DNA from: Poa pratensis
Lineage: Eukaryota; Streptophyta; Magnoliopsida; Poales; Poaceae
DNA: 64,000 nt
Assembly (NCBI GenBank): GCA_947311845.1
Contig: CAMZMU010000111.1
Span: 17,936,737-18,000,736, forward strand
Reading direction: 5' to 3'
Part shown: positions 1-12,420 of the stretch, in pieces
How the letters are laid out: each line of letters starts with the position of its first letter
Numbering within the stretch: position 1 is the first letter of the stretch
Notes under the pieces: generated by a model
What the model was told of the DNA's origin: nothing
Databases searched by the model: none
What the model saw: only the letters and a program-made list of their open reading frames with translations
Program-made: the position numbers and the translations under genes

Positions 1-2940
1 ACCACTAAGTTGACCATTTAATTCCTAAACCGGTTCCACCTAGTCTCACTTAGGCATAAGTTATTTCTGATAATGGGCATGTGTAAGTATCAATCAAAAA
101 TAGAATTGCAATCAGCTAGCCTATTGGTTTGTTGAACTCAATTATGTTGCCAAAATCTGACTACATGCTACAATAATGTTGCTACCCATGCATATCACAG
201 AAACTGGTTACACGTCTCGTTTGTGAGCTCACAGAAGCAACATGCTTGAATTTAATCGAGATTCATTCCATATTTTTCCGGTTGACAGTCCAAGGAATTT
301 AACTTGTCAACAAGCTGGAAGATCAAGCATGCTCCATTATCTGAATTTGGCCTTGACCACAATCAGAGCCTCCTCATCCCCTCCACCGACTTACTGAATG
401 TCGCCCACCGTCCTCTCGCATCCATCACAGCCAAAGATGGCACCTCCAATGCCAATCGAAGAGCAGTCAACAAACTTGTTATTTTAAAGTTAATCATATT
501 CAATTACGTAGAGGTTAAGAAATTACATTATCATGTTCCTTTAAGAAAACTTGACTTAACATTTTAGCAAGAAAATAGAGTTCATGACAAGAAGTAGAAC
601 TCATGGCAAAGTCACTAATAGTATGATGTCTACAGCCCACTGTACTGGAGTAATTCTTATGTTGAGTTGATTATATATTACATAAATGATCCAGTTGACT
701 TGTTCTTTAAAATTTTAATCAGGGTAAGGCGGTAAGCATAAAACTAATGTAGTATGGTTGTCATTTTATCAACGTACTATTTGGTGCTGGTAATATAAGG
801 AAGGCTTGAACTTTCAAGCTATTGACATAAATAAAAATATATGCTGCAACATGCATCAAGGAAATAAGAACTTACCTCCTGCAATGAACCATCTGAGCAG
901 CCGCTGTGAATATAAGCATTTCCACAACAATGAACCATCCAAGGAATATAAGATAAGAGTATCAATCAGCTTATCTTTTATATATGCTCCGGAGCACAAG
1001 AAAGAATTCATCCTGTCAGGTAATTCTGCGGATGAAAACGGAGATGAGAGTCTTGAGCCCCTAGAGCGTCACCGGCTTGAGTGCACCGCCGACTACTGTG
1101 TCATATCATGACCCCCCCTGATCGCCGCTCCTGACATGGCCGCCACCGGGGCACACATGGCCAACAATTGTACGAGCTCGCGCTGCCTTAATCTTAACCT
1201 GGCATGCGCCATCGCCACGTACAGCTTGTCCAGACAAGGAGGAAGAGGGACCTGCACAAAATTTCATAGATGCAGAAATGATGGAGCTATATAAACATAC
1301 TAATTAGTAAAAAGAACATCTGAGAAGGTGTACAACAATGGAAAGCCGAAATTAGTCACAAGCCTCCATAACCCTGTTCCTGATGAGACAATGAGAGGCA
1401 AAGAGCAGAGTTAATAGCCCACTCCTTTCTATAACTTAAAAATACCCTCATACTCTCTTCTTCACTGGAGCTCACAGCGGACCAGATTCACCAGACCCCA
1501 GTTTCTGTAGCCCTAGGTTGAGGGCACCAGAGTAGGCCTACTATCGAGATTAGTTTCATTTCCGGTGACTTATTGAACACCAAAATCTTTGTTTATGCAA
1601 TTGCTCTTCTTTTAACTTCATTTGCATGCAGAATCAGAAAAAATCCTTGCAACAAATGAAGAAAAACCTGAAATGGAAAATGAATGCTTTATAAGTGAAC
1701 AAATATTAGTATGAACAAGCACCAATAATGATACCTAGCAGGTTACAATTATCAGGGTACAACTATAGACCAACTAACTTTCTTCTTGTGTAGTTAGACC
1801 TTGAGATATTTTAGTTTCAGGCAACCACAGGAAAAATAAGTGCACAAAGAACACACGAAGCAATTAACGGTCCCCTTTTCCTTGAGAACATAACCCATTG
1901 TTACGGAAATTATATGACATAAATTTAGTGGTAATTTAATTGTCTGAACAAAAGCTCTCTTTTCCCTTAAAAAAATAAGTTAGTGCTACATCATTTACTG
2001 AAACTCCTTCACGCAATAATATTGGTTGTTAAATCTCTCGTTAATCACCTCCAAATAACCCATGTATGCGACAAGTCATTATGGTCATATTTCATAGTTG
2101 TCATTGTTTTCAGCATACATTCGAACACAAACAGAGGGTCTCAATAAATTGTATGCATACAATAATCAACGTCTATCATTTGCAAACTGAATCTATGTAC
2201 ATGATTTTACTTTCCTGATTGAACCGCCTAACTTTATCTAACAGAAAGCGGACCTAGAGCTAGAATGGAACATGGGTCTTCAGATCTTATTTTTCTAAAT
2301 GAAAAAATCAAAACGAAAGTAGGTCTGGAGCTACAATGCAAGCTTACACTAATACGAGGAAGCTTACAACTGGACTTAATGTAACAATAACATCAATTCA
2401 ACGATAACAATTATAACATGGACTGAAACTGAATTCCATAACTGAGCATGGAGTGAAACCAAATCTTGACCGTGAACATGAACCATCCGAAGAATCAACT
2501 ATAACAATTATAAAATCAATTTGGAAAAAAGAAGCAAGTCGGATAAAAATGGATGAGCAATCAGTCTCCGGGACGTCCCTGACTTCTCTCCTCGTCTCCA
2601 AAGCCCGCGGGCCTCCTAACTCACAGTTGTCTTCCTGCCCACGGTGCAAGCGCAATGAATCAGGTCTGACAACGGGTTTTATGGCCTCGCAGATGGAGAG
2701 GGATTCGAACGTATGGATAACGCCTTGAATGGGAAAATGTTGAGCAATCAAAGCTACTATCTATAAGTGCAGCTTGAAAGTTAATGCTCTAACGTATATA
2801 AACTTCTTTAAATAAACCATTCATTACAATTATTTGATGAAAAATGCGTTCAAGATCACAAGTCAATGACCGAAATCCAGCTACGGTTGTAAACTACCTA
2901 GCAAGAAGTATCGATCATATCATTTTCCTAAACATGAATC
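1..2940. other. Intergenic or intronic DNA, no gene recognised
   Basis: AT-rich DNA with a few GC-richer islands (about 340-480, 1040-1250 and 2560-2720). On the minus strand, 1251 down to 1110 looks exon-like: an AG acceptor precedes it and about 48 codons stay open until TGA, beside a run of eight G. On the same strand a GTAAG donor-like site lies near 872. No product could be recognised, and the islands may be remnants of one broken gene. Confidence 0.3.
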
Positions 2941-3508
2941 TACTTCGTGGATTCAGGGGCACAAGCTTATGTAGGTAACAAAGCGCTTTTTTCATTCAAA
3001 CTTTCATGGCTTCGGATCGAAGGTTTTTATGAAATGGTGGCGGCCGAATGGGCTGCTATAGTAAAAGGGAATTCTCCGATTGAGGTGTGGCAAAACAAAA
3101 TACGACATCTCAGGCGCTATCTTAAAGGTTGGGCCAAAAACCAAAGTGGGAAATACAAAAAGGAGAAAGAAAGGTTGTTGCGAATTATTGATGAACTAGA
3201 CATCAGAGCTGAAAGCACCCCGCTTACTATGGCTGAGCGGGATGCCTTGAGGGAGGCAAATGATCGAATATGTTGTCTCCGTAGAGATGAGGAAACTAAA
3301 TGGGCTCAACGGGCAAAAGTAAAATATATTCAGGAGGGGGGAAATAACACGAAGTATTTCCACCTCATAGCAAATGGCAAACATAGAAAAAAAAGATTTT
3401 TCAACTTGAATAAGACGAAGGAACCATTGTAGGAGAGTCCAATTTAAAGAACTACATTACTGAATATTATAAAAAATTGTTTGGGGATTCGACCCAAATG
3501 ATATTAGG

Positions 3509-4704
3509 TTGGATGAAGAAAGGACTAATGATATTCCGCAATTAACACAAGAAGAGAATGACATTCTTACAGACGATTTCTTAGTGAAAGAAGTGTATGA
3601 GGTCATCTCTCAAATGGAACTCAATAAGGCTCCGGGACCAGATGGTTTCCCTGCGGAGTTTTACAAGACCTTTTGGGAGGTTATCAGGGATGATTTAATG
3701 GCTCTTTTTGTTCAGTTGAAACAAGGGAATTTGCCTTTGTTCAAATTAAACTTTGGAGTCATTACATTACTTCCAAAAAAAGAAATGCGGTTCAGATTCA
3801 ACAATATAGAACAATTTGTCTTCTCAACGTCAGTTTTAGAATCTTTACAAAAGTAGGTACTAATCGTATTACTGAAATTGCTCAAAAGATTATTAGACCG
3901 ACGCAGTCGGCCTTCATGCTGGGGAGACACATATTAGAAGGTGTGGTTGTCCTACATGAAACCATTCATGAGCTTCAAAGGAAGAAAATGGATGGAATAA
4001 TTTTTAAAATTGACTTTGAAAAGGCTTATGAAAGGTTTTGCACAAGAATGGTGTAATTGGATTACGCAATTTGTTCAAGGGGGAGTGTCGGTATTAGAGT
4101 AAATGATGACATCGATCATTATTTTCAAACTAAAAAGGGTCTTCGTCAAGGTGACCCACTGTCTCCTATGCTTTTTAATATAGTGGCAGATATGTTGGCT
4201 ATTCTTATTGCAAGGGCAAAGGAAGATGGTCAGATAGGTGGTTTTATACCTCATTTAGTTGAGGGAGGGTTATCTATTTTGCAATATGCGGATGACACTA
4301 TATTATTTATGGAGCATGATCTTGGGAAAGCGGTAAATATGAAACTCATCCTCTGTATTTTTGAGCAACTGTCGGGCCTCAAGATAAATTTTCACAAGAG
4401 TGAAATCTTTTGTTTTGGGAAGGCTAAGGAGGTAGAGGATCAGTACAAGCAAATCTTTGGATGCGAGTCTGGATCTTTACCCTTCAAATACCTTGGAGTT
4501 CCAATTCATTATAGGAGACTCCGAAATGATGAGTGGCAACCAGTTGAATGCCGTTTCGAAGGCAAACTGGGATGTTGGAAAGGGAAAATGCTATCTTATG
4601 GAGATCGGCTGGTTCTTGTTAATTCGGTTCTAACAAACCTCCCGATGTTCATGCTGTCCTTTTTAGAATTACCTAGAGGGGTAAGAAAAAGGTTAGATTT
4701 CTAA
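3509..4704 (+). pseudogene. LINE reverse transcriptase fragments
   Basis: These are two pieces of one RT domain in different frames. The first (3509-3856) has the NKAPGPDGFPAEFYK block typical of plant LINE reverse transcriptases. The second (4057-4704) has LRQGDPLSPMLFNIV and the catalytic YADD box in QYADDTILF, followed by the FKYLGVPI block. In an intact element this enzyme copies the element RNA at a nicked target site. Between and after the two pieces the frame is lost, so this is a dead copy. The assignment to plant L1-type LINEs is firm; I cannot name the family. Confidence 0.9.
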
Positions 4705-5068
4705 AGATCTCGTTTCTATTGGCAGAGCGATGAGAATAAAAGAAAATATATATTAACTAAATGGAACATTATCTGTCGACCAAAGGACCAGGGGGTTTAG
4801 GGGTGGAGGTACTTGAACTAAAAAATAAATGTTTGCTAAGCAAGTGGCTGTTCAAACTTTTAAACGAGGAAGGGGTGTGGCAGGAGCTGCTACAAAACAA
4901 ATACCATCATAGTAAAACGTTAGCTCAAGTGGAAGCTCAACCCACGGATTCTCCTTTTTGGAAAGGCCTAATGAGAATCAGAGATGATTTTTTCATTAGG
5001 GGGTCCTATAAAATTGGCAATGGAGAAACAACAAGGTTTTGGGAGGACACTTGGTTGGGTGACTCCCG

Positions 5069-5951
5069 TTGATGAACCAATATCCATTATTATATAACAT
5101 TGTGCAGCAACAACATGTTTCGGTACATGATGTATTACATAATGCACCGCCGCTAAATCTAGGATTTAGGAGGGCTCTTGTCGGGAATAAATGGGAAATG
5201 TGGTCTCATTTATGCTTTAGATTAATGGAAGTAACGTTGACGGATGTTCCAGATTTGTTTAAGTGGAATTTGACCCAAAATGGGCAATTTACTGTAAAAT
5301 CTATGTATGAAGACCTAATGAATGGACATACTAGATATTTACAAAAGTATCTTTGGAAATTAAAGATTCCTCAAAAAAATTAAGATTTTCATGTGGTTCC
5401 TTCACAAAAAGGTCTTGTTAACGAAAGATAACCTTGCCAAGCGGAATTGGAAGGGTAATTCACATTGTTCCTTTTGTGGGAACGATGAGAATATTGAGCA
5501 CCTTTTTATTTCCTGCCCTTTTGCAAAACTTATTTGGCGTGTGGTGTTTTGTACTTACAATATTCCTCCTCCTACTAATGTCACAAATATGTTTGGGAAT
5601 TGGTTGCGAGGGGTGGACAAAAAGACCAAAAATAGGATTCGTATAGGCGTGTCAGCTATTTGTTGGTCTATCTGGAAATGTAGAAATGATATTGTTTTTA
5701 ACAGGAAAGATACTTTTCATGTTTTACAGGTTATTCATTCGGCGGTGCACTGGATCCAGTTATGGGCTTTCCTGCTGCCTTCGGACCAGCGGGACCTTAT
5801 GGTGGCTGGATGCACAAGACGCTTACGGGTGGCACAGGATTTTTCTCCCGGCATACATGGCAACATATTAGTCGACTTGCGTAGTTGTTCTTTACTTTTG
5901 TCTATGTCGGTTGAGGGGTCTCTCTCAATCTTTGTGATGTTTGAGATGTAA
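5069..5951 (+). pseudogene. LINE C-terminal region (zf-RVT), copy A
   Basis: This is the C-terminal part of the LINE ORF2. 5069-5383 ends in a stop and 5391-5951 continues in another frame. The second part has the conserved zf-RVT pattern: KIFMWFLHKK near the start (in the shifted frame), then CSFCG, then EHLFISCPFAKLIW, a cysteine and histidine arrangement found at the C-terminus of plant LINE polyproteins. A near-identical second copy lies at 7349-8076, including the same frameshift. Confidence 0.85.
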
Positions 5952-7334
5952 ACTCCATTAAAATACGATCAAACTTTGTAATAAGCGGCTGTGTGCATCA
6001 CTCGATGCAGAGGCTGGGATTAATAAAATTCCCTTTTCTAAAAAAAAAAATATTCATAGAGAAGAATTCCAAGCCATCATAATTAAGTAAACCATAGCAT
6101 ATGGATATCTGGATGGGTAAATCAGAGAAACTATAAGGGAAATATACTCAGTCTTAATTGTAACAAAAAACCAATGTATGTGTAAATCAAAGTAAATCGA
6201 TAAGACTTATACTTAACCTATTGTAAAAAAAACAATGGATGTTGTACACACCATAATTTTCTTCCACAAGGCATCATACAGAATAATGTGTAATCTTTCT
6301 CCTTAAAAAACAATGAAATAGAAAGGTATGTTCCTTTAAGCAATTATTAATCGAAAGTAGGTTGTTCATCTCGCTCAGAAAGTAAAAGAAAAAAAAAATA
6401 AGATATGGAGGCCATGAAAAATCATGCTGCCTCATTAGTAAGTGCGGTCTTTCTTGAACATTTCTTTCTTCGCCTACCAGTTCTTGATCATGTTCATCAG
6501 GACTGACAACTGATATTTATGGTAACATTAACAAAATTGAAAAATAGAGAGACGATTTCAGTATTAGATCATCACTTATCTAGCCTAGAAATTCCGCCCT
6601 CGCGTATAATATTTGGTTATTTACATGGAAGAGTATATATTAAATAAGGAATCTCCCCAAAGATCAAAGTACTCATAGAACATAATCTTGGCCTTATGCT
6701 TAAAACAAGAGTCAGTTCCTCCTTGAACTTCTTCCAGCATCTATATAAGCTTGATCGTATACGACCGCCCTGAAAATGTAGACATTTCTAACAGACCAGA
6801 TGCTGCAGGTTACTAAGATAATTATATTTGTTCTCAGTCAAGCCCTAGCTTGTTTAAACCCGTCTATTTTCATCTCAATTTGTTCACCATAGTGGAGGTA
6901 CATGGTAAATGATCAGTCAAATGGAATCATACAGTATATACAACACATCTGCTCCTAAACATTGAGTTAACTTGCATGGTTTTAGAATTGAGGCTTTGAA
7001 ATTGCTAAAACAACATCCATGAGCCAAAGCCGTTCTAGATTTACCTGAAAAGAATATGAACCAATGGATTCTTCTATGCCATAGACAGATGCAACTAATC
7101 TTTGTGACACCTGCAAAAATTTCATGTACTAACTCAACTTCCTAACTGGATCATGCAGAACCACTCAATGGACAGCTAGATCGGGTTTATAACTCAAATT
7201 CGCATAGCTAGATGCAACTAATCTTTGTGACACCTGCAAAAATTTCATGTACTAACTCAACATCCTAACTGGATCATGCAGAACCACTCAATGGACAGCA
7301 AGATCAGGTGTATAACTCAATTTCCTAACCGCAT
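5228..7334. repeat. Tandem segmental duplication, unit A (about 2.1 kb)
   Basis: The unit begins inside the LINE zf-RVT region and runs through the LINE tail and about 1.28 kb of downstream DNA. The same sequence repeats at 7353-9467 with an offset of 2125-2133 bp and roughly 98% identity by eye. The differences are scattered substitutions and small length changes, including the A-rich LINE tail (pure A run in A, AAATAAATAAAT-like in B). Between the units lies an 18 bp stretch, 7335-7352, that belongs to neither copy. Confidence 0.93.
7087..7331. repeat. Tandem repeat of about 123 bp, two copies (inside unit A)
   Basis: Two copies of about 123 bp start at 7087 and 7210, each opening with AGATGCAACTAATCTTTGTG. 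The same pair recurs in unit B at 9220 and 9343, so the small repeat arose before the 2.1 kb duplication. Confidence 0.9.
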
Positions 7335-7352
7335 ACTTCGGTTTCTAATACT

Positions 7353-9467
7353 GAAGTAACGTTGACGGATGTTCCAGATTTGTTTAAGTGGAATTTGACC
7401 CAAAATGGGCAATTTACTGTAAAATCTATGTATGAAGACCTAATGAATGGACATACTAGATATTTACAAAAGTATCTTTGGAAATTAAAGATTCCACAAA
7501 AGAATTAAGATTTTCATGTGGTTCCTTCACAAAAAGGTCTTGTTAACGAAAGATAACCTTGCCAAGAGGGATTGGAAGGGTAATTCACATTGTTCCTTTT
7601 GTGGGAACGATGAGAATATTGAGCACCTTTTTATTTCCTGCCCTTTTGCAAAACTTATTTGGCGTGTGGTGTTTTGTACTTACAATATTCCTCCTCCTAC
7701 TAATGTCACAAATATGTTTGGGAATTGGTTGCGAGGGGTGGACAAAAAGACCAAAAATAGGATTTGTATAGGCGTGTCAGCTATTTGTTGGTCTATCTGG
7801 AAATGTAGAAATGATATTGTTTTTAACAGGAAAGATACTTTTCATGTTTTACAGGTTATTCATTCGGCGGTGCACTGGATCCAGTTATGGGCTTTCCTGC
7901 TGCCTTCGGACCAGTGGGACCTTATGGTGGCTGGATGCACAAGACGCTTACGGGTGGCACAGGATTTTTCTCCCGGCATACATGGCAACATATTAGTCGA
8001 CTTTCGTAGTTGTTCTTTACTTTTGTCTATGTCGGTTGAGGGGTCTCTCTCAATCTTTGTGATGTTTGAGATGTAAACTCCATTAAAATACGATCAAACT
8101 TTGTAATAACCGGTTGTGTGCATCACTCGATGCAGAGGCTGGGATTAATAAAATTCCCTTTTCTAAAAATAAATAAATAAATATTATTCATAGAGAAGAA
8201 TTCCAAGCCATCATAATTAAGTAAACCATAGCATATGGATATCTGGATGGGTAAATCAGAGAAACTATAAGGGAAATATACTCAGTCTTAATTGTAACAA
8301 AAAACCAATGTATGCGTAAATCAAAGTAAATCGATAAGACTTATACTTAACCTATTGTAAAAAAAACCAATGGATGTTGTACACACCATAATTTTCTTCC
8401 ACAAGGCATCATACAGAATAATGTGTAACCTTTCTCCTTAAAAAAAATGTAATAGAAAGGTATGTTCCTTTAAGCAATTATTAATCGAAAGTAGGTTGTT
8501 CATCTCGCTCAGAAAGTAAAAGAAAAAAAATATAAGATATGGAGGCCATGAAAAATCATGCTGCCTCATTAGTAAGTGCGGTCTTTCTAGAACATTTCTT
8601 TCTTCGCCTACCAGTTCTTGATCATGTTCATCAGGACTGACAACTGATATTTATGGTAACATTAACAAAATTGAAAAATAGAGAGACGATTTCAGTATTA
8701 GATCATCACTTATCTAGCCTAGAAATTCCGCCCTCGCGTATAATATTTGGTTATTTACATGGAAGAGTATATATTAAATAAGGAATCTCCCCAAAGATCA
8801 AAGTACTCATAGAACATAATCTTGGCCTTATGCTTAAAACAAGAGTCAGTTCCTCCTTGAACTTCTTCCAGCATCTATATAAGCTTGATCGTATACGACC
8901 ACCTGAAAATGTAGACATTTCTAACAGACCAGATGCTGCAGGTTACTAAGATAATTATATTTGTTCTCAGTCAAGCCCTAGCTTGTTTAAACCCGTCTAT
9001 TTTCATCTCAATTTGTTCACCATAGTGGAGGTACATGGTAAATGATCAGTCAAATGGAATCATACAGTATATACAACACATCTGCTCCTAAACATTGAGT
9101 TAACTTGCATGGTTTTAGAATTGAGGCTTTGAAATTGCTGAAACAACATCCATGAGCCAAAGCCGTTCTAGATTTACCTGAAAAGAATATGAACCAATGG
9201 ATTCTTCTATGCCATAGACAGATGCAACTAATCTTTGTGACACCTACAAAAATTTCATGTACTAACTCAACTTCCTAACTGGATCATGCAGAACCACTCA
9301 ATGGACAGCTAGATCGGGTTTATAACTCAAATTCCCATAGCTAGATGCAACTAATCTTTGTGACACCTGCAAAAATTTCATGTACTAACTCAACATCCTA
9401 ACTGGATCATGCAGAACCACTCAATGGACAGCAAGATCAGGTGTATAACTCAATTTCCTAACTGCAT
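7353..9467. repeat. Tandem segmental duplication, unit B
   Basis: This is the second copy of 5228-7334. It starts with GAAGTAACGTTGACGG exactly as unit A does and ends at the shared GCAT of 7331-7334 and 9464-9467. It carries the duplicated LINE 3' end (7353-8185) and the downstream non-coding flank (8186-9467). Confidence 0.93.
7516..8076 (+). pseudogene. LINE C-terminal region (zf-RVT), copy B
   Basis: This is the duplicate of 5391-5951: 186 codons with only a handful of amino-acid differences. It shares the upstream frameshift of copy A, so it was already dead when duplicated. It has no start codon of its own in the biological sense and is part of the duplicated LINE end. Confidence 0.85.
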
Positions 9468-9502
9468 TAAAGGAAAGAAGAGTGGATGCAGCGGGAACTT
9501 AC

Positions 9503-10004
9503 CGTTGCTCTGCCCCAAAATTCGTTTTCTATGATTTGCAGGGGCCAGTCGATGAACAAGCCGAGCATGAGCAGGGAGAAGAGCTGTGCGTGCTCCACCA
9601 ACCTTGCCATTGGCTGGACGTCAACCCCTGGTAGGGCGAGTCGACCCTTCCGACTCCCCGGTAGCCATCTCTCCCCAGTCCCCACGCCGCTGGCGCCTTC
9701 CCGTGCGCTGCCCTGCCTTGCTGTCGGGTCCGACGATGAATTCGGTTCATCCCCATCGGCGGCCTCCCCGCGTTGGGGCTCACTGCCGTTCGCCTAGGCA
9801 TGACGACGCCCAAGAAGTGCTCCAGCAGCACGGAGAGGGGCGCGTGGATGTGGCTGAGGGGGAGAAGTGGTTGGTGCAGCCACCGGCGGACGGCCATGGC
9901 AGGGGAAGGGGTGCGCCCATCGAAACTGTGTGATGCGGCAGCTGCCAGGAAAGGGGAAGGAGGAGTTTGAGGGGAACGGGAGTCGTCTTGCAGTCGGTGG
10001 TCAA
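9503..10004 (-). other. Possible first exon of an unrecognised minus-strand gene
   Basis: A GC-rich block lies directly next to the duplicated DNA. On the minus strand a good 5' splice site (GTAAGT) follows codon GCA-ACG at about 9503. The reading frame just upstream contains a hydrophobic stretch (LFSLLMLGLFIDWPLQIIE) suggestive of a membrane segment. No single frame runs from a convincing ATG to the donor: an ATG at about 9897 opens MAVRRWLHQPLLPL in another frame, so a frameshift or extra intron would be needed. If real, the gene's first intron would contain the LINE duplication. The product is not recognised, and it could be a gene fragment or a promoter island. Confidence 0.3.
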
Positions 10005-10059
10005 AAGGAAGAATGAAACCGACCTGCCATTGCGTTCGTACCACGTGTTATCTTCTTAC

Positions 10060-11500
10060 CGGTGAGGCGGGAGAAGCAACCCCACAGGCCAAGAACCGAT
10101 TCGACGAAACGCCCAAACAAGCTCACGCAGCCACGCGTACAACAACGAGGAAAAAGCCAAAAACTTGTGTCACTGAAATGTGGGCTCAAAACGTGGATGA
10201 ACCACATGCCAGCAATCCTAGGGAGCTTAGATGTTGTAGAGATTATGTGTCATAGCTGTGTCAACGTTACAAGACTAACATTTAGAACGGGACAAGTTTC
10301 TCTTGTTTTCTTTTTCATCATCTATCTTCGGTTGCGTCACACACAAAGCTGAAGTGCAACAACCACACCATGCTCTGAATTTAATAGTATATGACATTGT
10401 TTTTCTCTCTTGGAGCCTGTACATATGAATCTACAAATTAATGGGAGGTTGTTGGGTATATGTGTTGAAGATTTTGCTATGTAAGATGATTGTGTTCGTC
10501 ACGGTACATAATAATAACCCTTTTTCGAGAAATGTCCATGTGCATTTGTTGATGTGCCTGAGGACAACCATGTATACCTCTCAAACATGGCATTTCCAAT
10601 ATCAAGTTTCCACCATTTGAGCATTTTGTCAAGTGTGCTCACTTTTGCACAAGTTTTTTTTTGCTAGTGTCTCCCTTGGCACAATCTTTGATCTCATACA
10701 GTGTATATTATTTATTATATAGATCTAATTGAAAAACATGCATATATATAATCTTCTATCTCATATGCATTCATATTCTAATCATCTATTCCTAATTAGT
10801 TCCAACTCACTACTTATTTTTTTATCCATATAGCCCTACCACCTTAGTAAGCCATGTGTGTCAGGCATACGTTATTATATGTTTGCATTAATTTATGCCA
10901 TGTCGATTTGGGAATGCAACAAGCAGTGCGGACATTCTCCCCGCGTAATCTATACAAGAGGACTTCGGCAAGCCTTGTAATCAAAAGGCTACAAGGTCAA
11001 CGGAATAAATAGTAAAATGCTTAGCGAGAAACTTACAAGTGATACCATTTGGTGTCATAACTATGGGATGGCATACCATTTGTTTCTCTTGAGATTGGTG
11101 TGCAACATGTCGTATTCCTCTCACTCTCAATGCATATATCGGATTTGGATTTCAAACCCTAAAATGTAAGAGCGTCGCTGGTTCTCTTTTTGGGTTTTTG
11201 ATTTGCACCAATTACATAGGGGACATATAGTGTGAAGATGTGAAACAACGGGCATTTGACACTCTGTCAAGTACACATTTGCAACATTTTTAGAGATGTC
11301 TCAAAGAAAGATTTGTCTCCATCCTAACCTTTCAAGTAAAACAAGAAAATCTAGTGGTCATTACGTGGAATAAACAAGGCTATCGAAAGCAAAAACTGCA
11401 GGGCAACCATTTCATGAGTGGGAGGGGAATACCCGTGTTGCACCCAACGAGAGACGGCGTTACACTTTATCAAGACAAGCGTTACTAGCCGGCGCCACTA
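10060..11500. other. AT-rich intergenic DNA
   Basis: Nothing recognisable was seen. AT-rich with short TA-rich stretches near 10690-10780. Confidence 0.4.
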
Positions 11501-12420
11501 AGAGATTAATCCCCATCATGTATAGCATATTGGGCATTTAATCCTCTTTATCTTTTGTTACCTGGCCATGCCACTATATAAGACACGACAAGTGATTGTT
11601 CAGGACACATAGGAAAACAATAAGAAAAAAAGGTCACACAGTCAGATAGACAACAATGATAAGCTCTCGACATAGTACACCAAAGCAGGCGTAGGTCTTT
11701 ACCTCTTCACAGAGGGGCCGAACCTCCCTCACATGAATCAAGGCGACACGGAGAAGACAAAGGCGTAGGGATTTTCGAATCCTCCCGTACGGCTTCCGCC
11801 GTTGCATTCCTCAGTGGGATTCCCAATGGTGGCGTAAAACGCAATGATCACCTCCCTCCTTCCAGTGACGAGTGAGCGTGACCAGGGGATTTTAACAAAA
11901 CATGAAGCGAAGGCGTGTGCCCCTCCATCTCGAGGGCAACAAAGGCAGAGCTTGTCTCACACATGGGGCGATTGGACATTGCTGATGATAGCCACAACAC
12001 CAAGGAAGTGACCCAAGCGGACCAGTATACAAGGCAACGCCACAAAGCGTGGCGTCAGCGGAATATCTGCCTCGTCCGAGAACTGTAGCTTTGTCATGCC
12101 ATGTTTAAAACTAACCTAGCAGCTTACCTTGTGACATCGAAGAGGGCGACAAACATTACCCCAACACTCACACTCACACCCACTCTCACAAGGACCTCCG
12201 AGACCCCTTGTTCTCCCTCTGCCGAGAGATATCCTACGCAAAATCCACCCACACCACAGGGGATAGGGTATTTACCGGCCATCTTTTCCCGGTCCTGAAC
12301 CTGCTCATTTCTTTGTGTCACTGTGTGTGTTACCCATCAGGATTTTGGTCTCATACCAACCTACAAATCTTGCCGGTCCTGAAAACCCTGACACTTTGTT
12401 ATTTGACTTGCTAGACAATA
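11500..12420 (+). repeat. Degraded LTR-like fragments
   Basis: Two pieces resemble the promoter and U5 parts of grass gypsy LTRs. 11500-11860 has a TATA-like CACTATATAAGACACGAC followed by a GGTCTTTACCTCTTCACAGAGG-like segment. 12170-12420 has CCGAGAGATATCC, a CACAGGGGATAGGGTATTT stretch and GTGTCACTGTGTGTGTT. No paired LTR, primer site or target duplication was found, so this is a tentative reading. Confidence 0.35.

Larger units (their letters stand above)
2947..6050 (+). mobile_element. Decayed LINE (L1-type non-LTR retrotransposon), 5'-truncated
   Basis: The endonuclease part is missing. What remains starts in the linker before the reverse transcriptase (RT), runs through RT and the C-terminal zinc-knuckle region, and ends in a short 3' UTR with a poly(A) tail at about 6040-6050. 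The frame is broken several times (about 3430, 3855, 4030, 4700, 5070 and 5385), so no functional enzyme is made. The last break, beside an A run before the zf-RVT block, is shared with the downstream duplicate and is therefore older than that duplication. No target-site duplication was found. Confidence 0.9.

Noticed and set aside
304..567. Open frame on the plus strand
   Set aside because: No ATG start (opens at TTG), no splice context and no family resemblance.
806..1111. Open frame on the plus strand
   Set aside because: Opens at a non-ATG codon, composition is non-coding, and the opposite strand shows the better exon-like signals.
2690..2720. tRNA T-arm-like GTTCGAATCCC on the minus strand
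   Set aside because: No matching acceptor stem, D-arm or anticodon arm upstream; only the T-loop motif matches.
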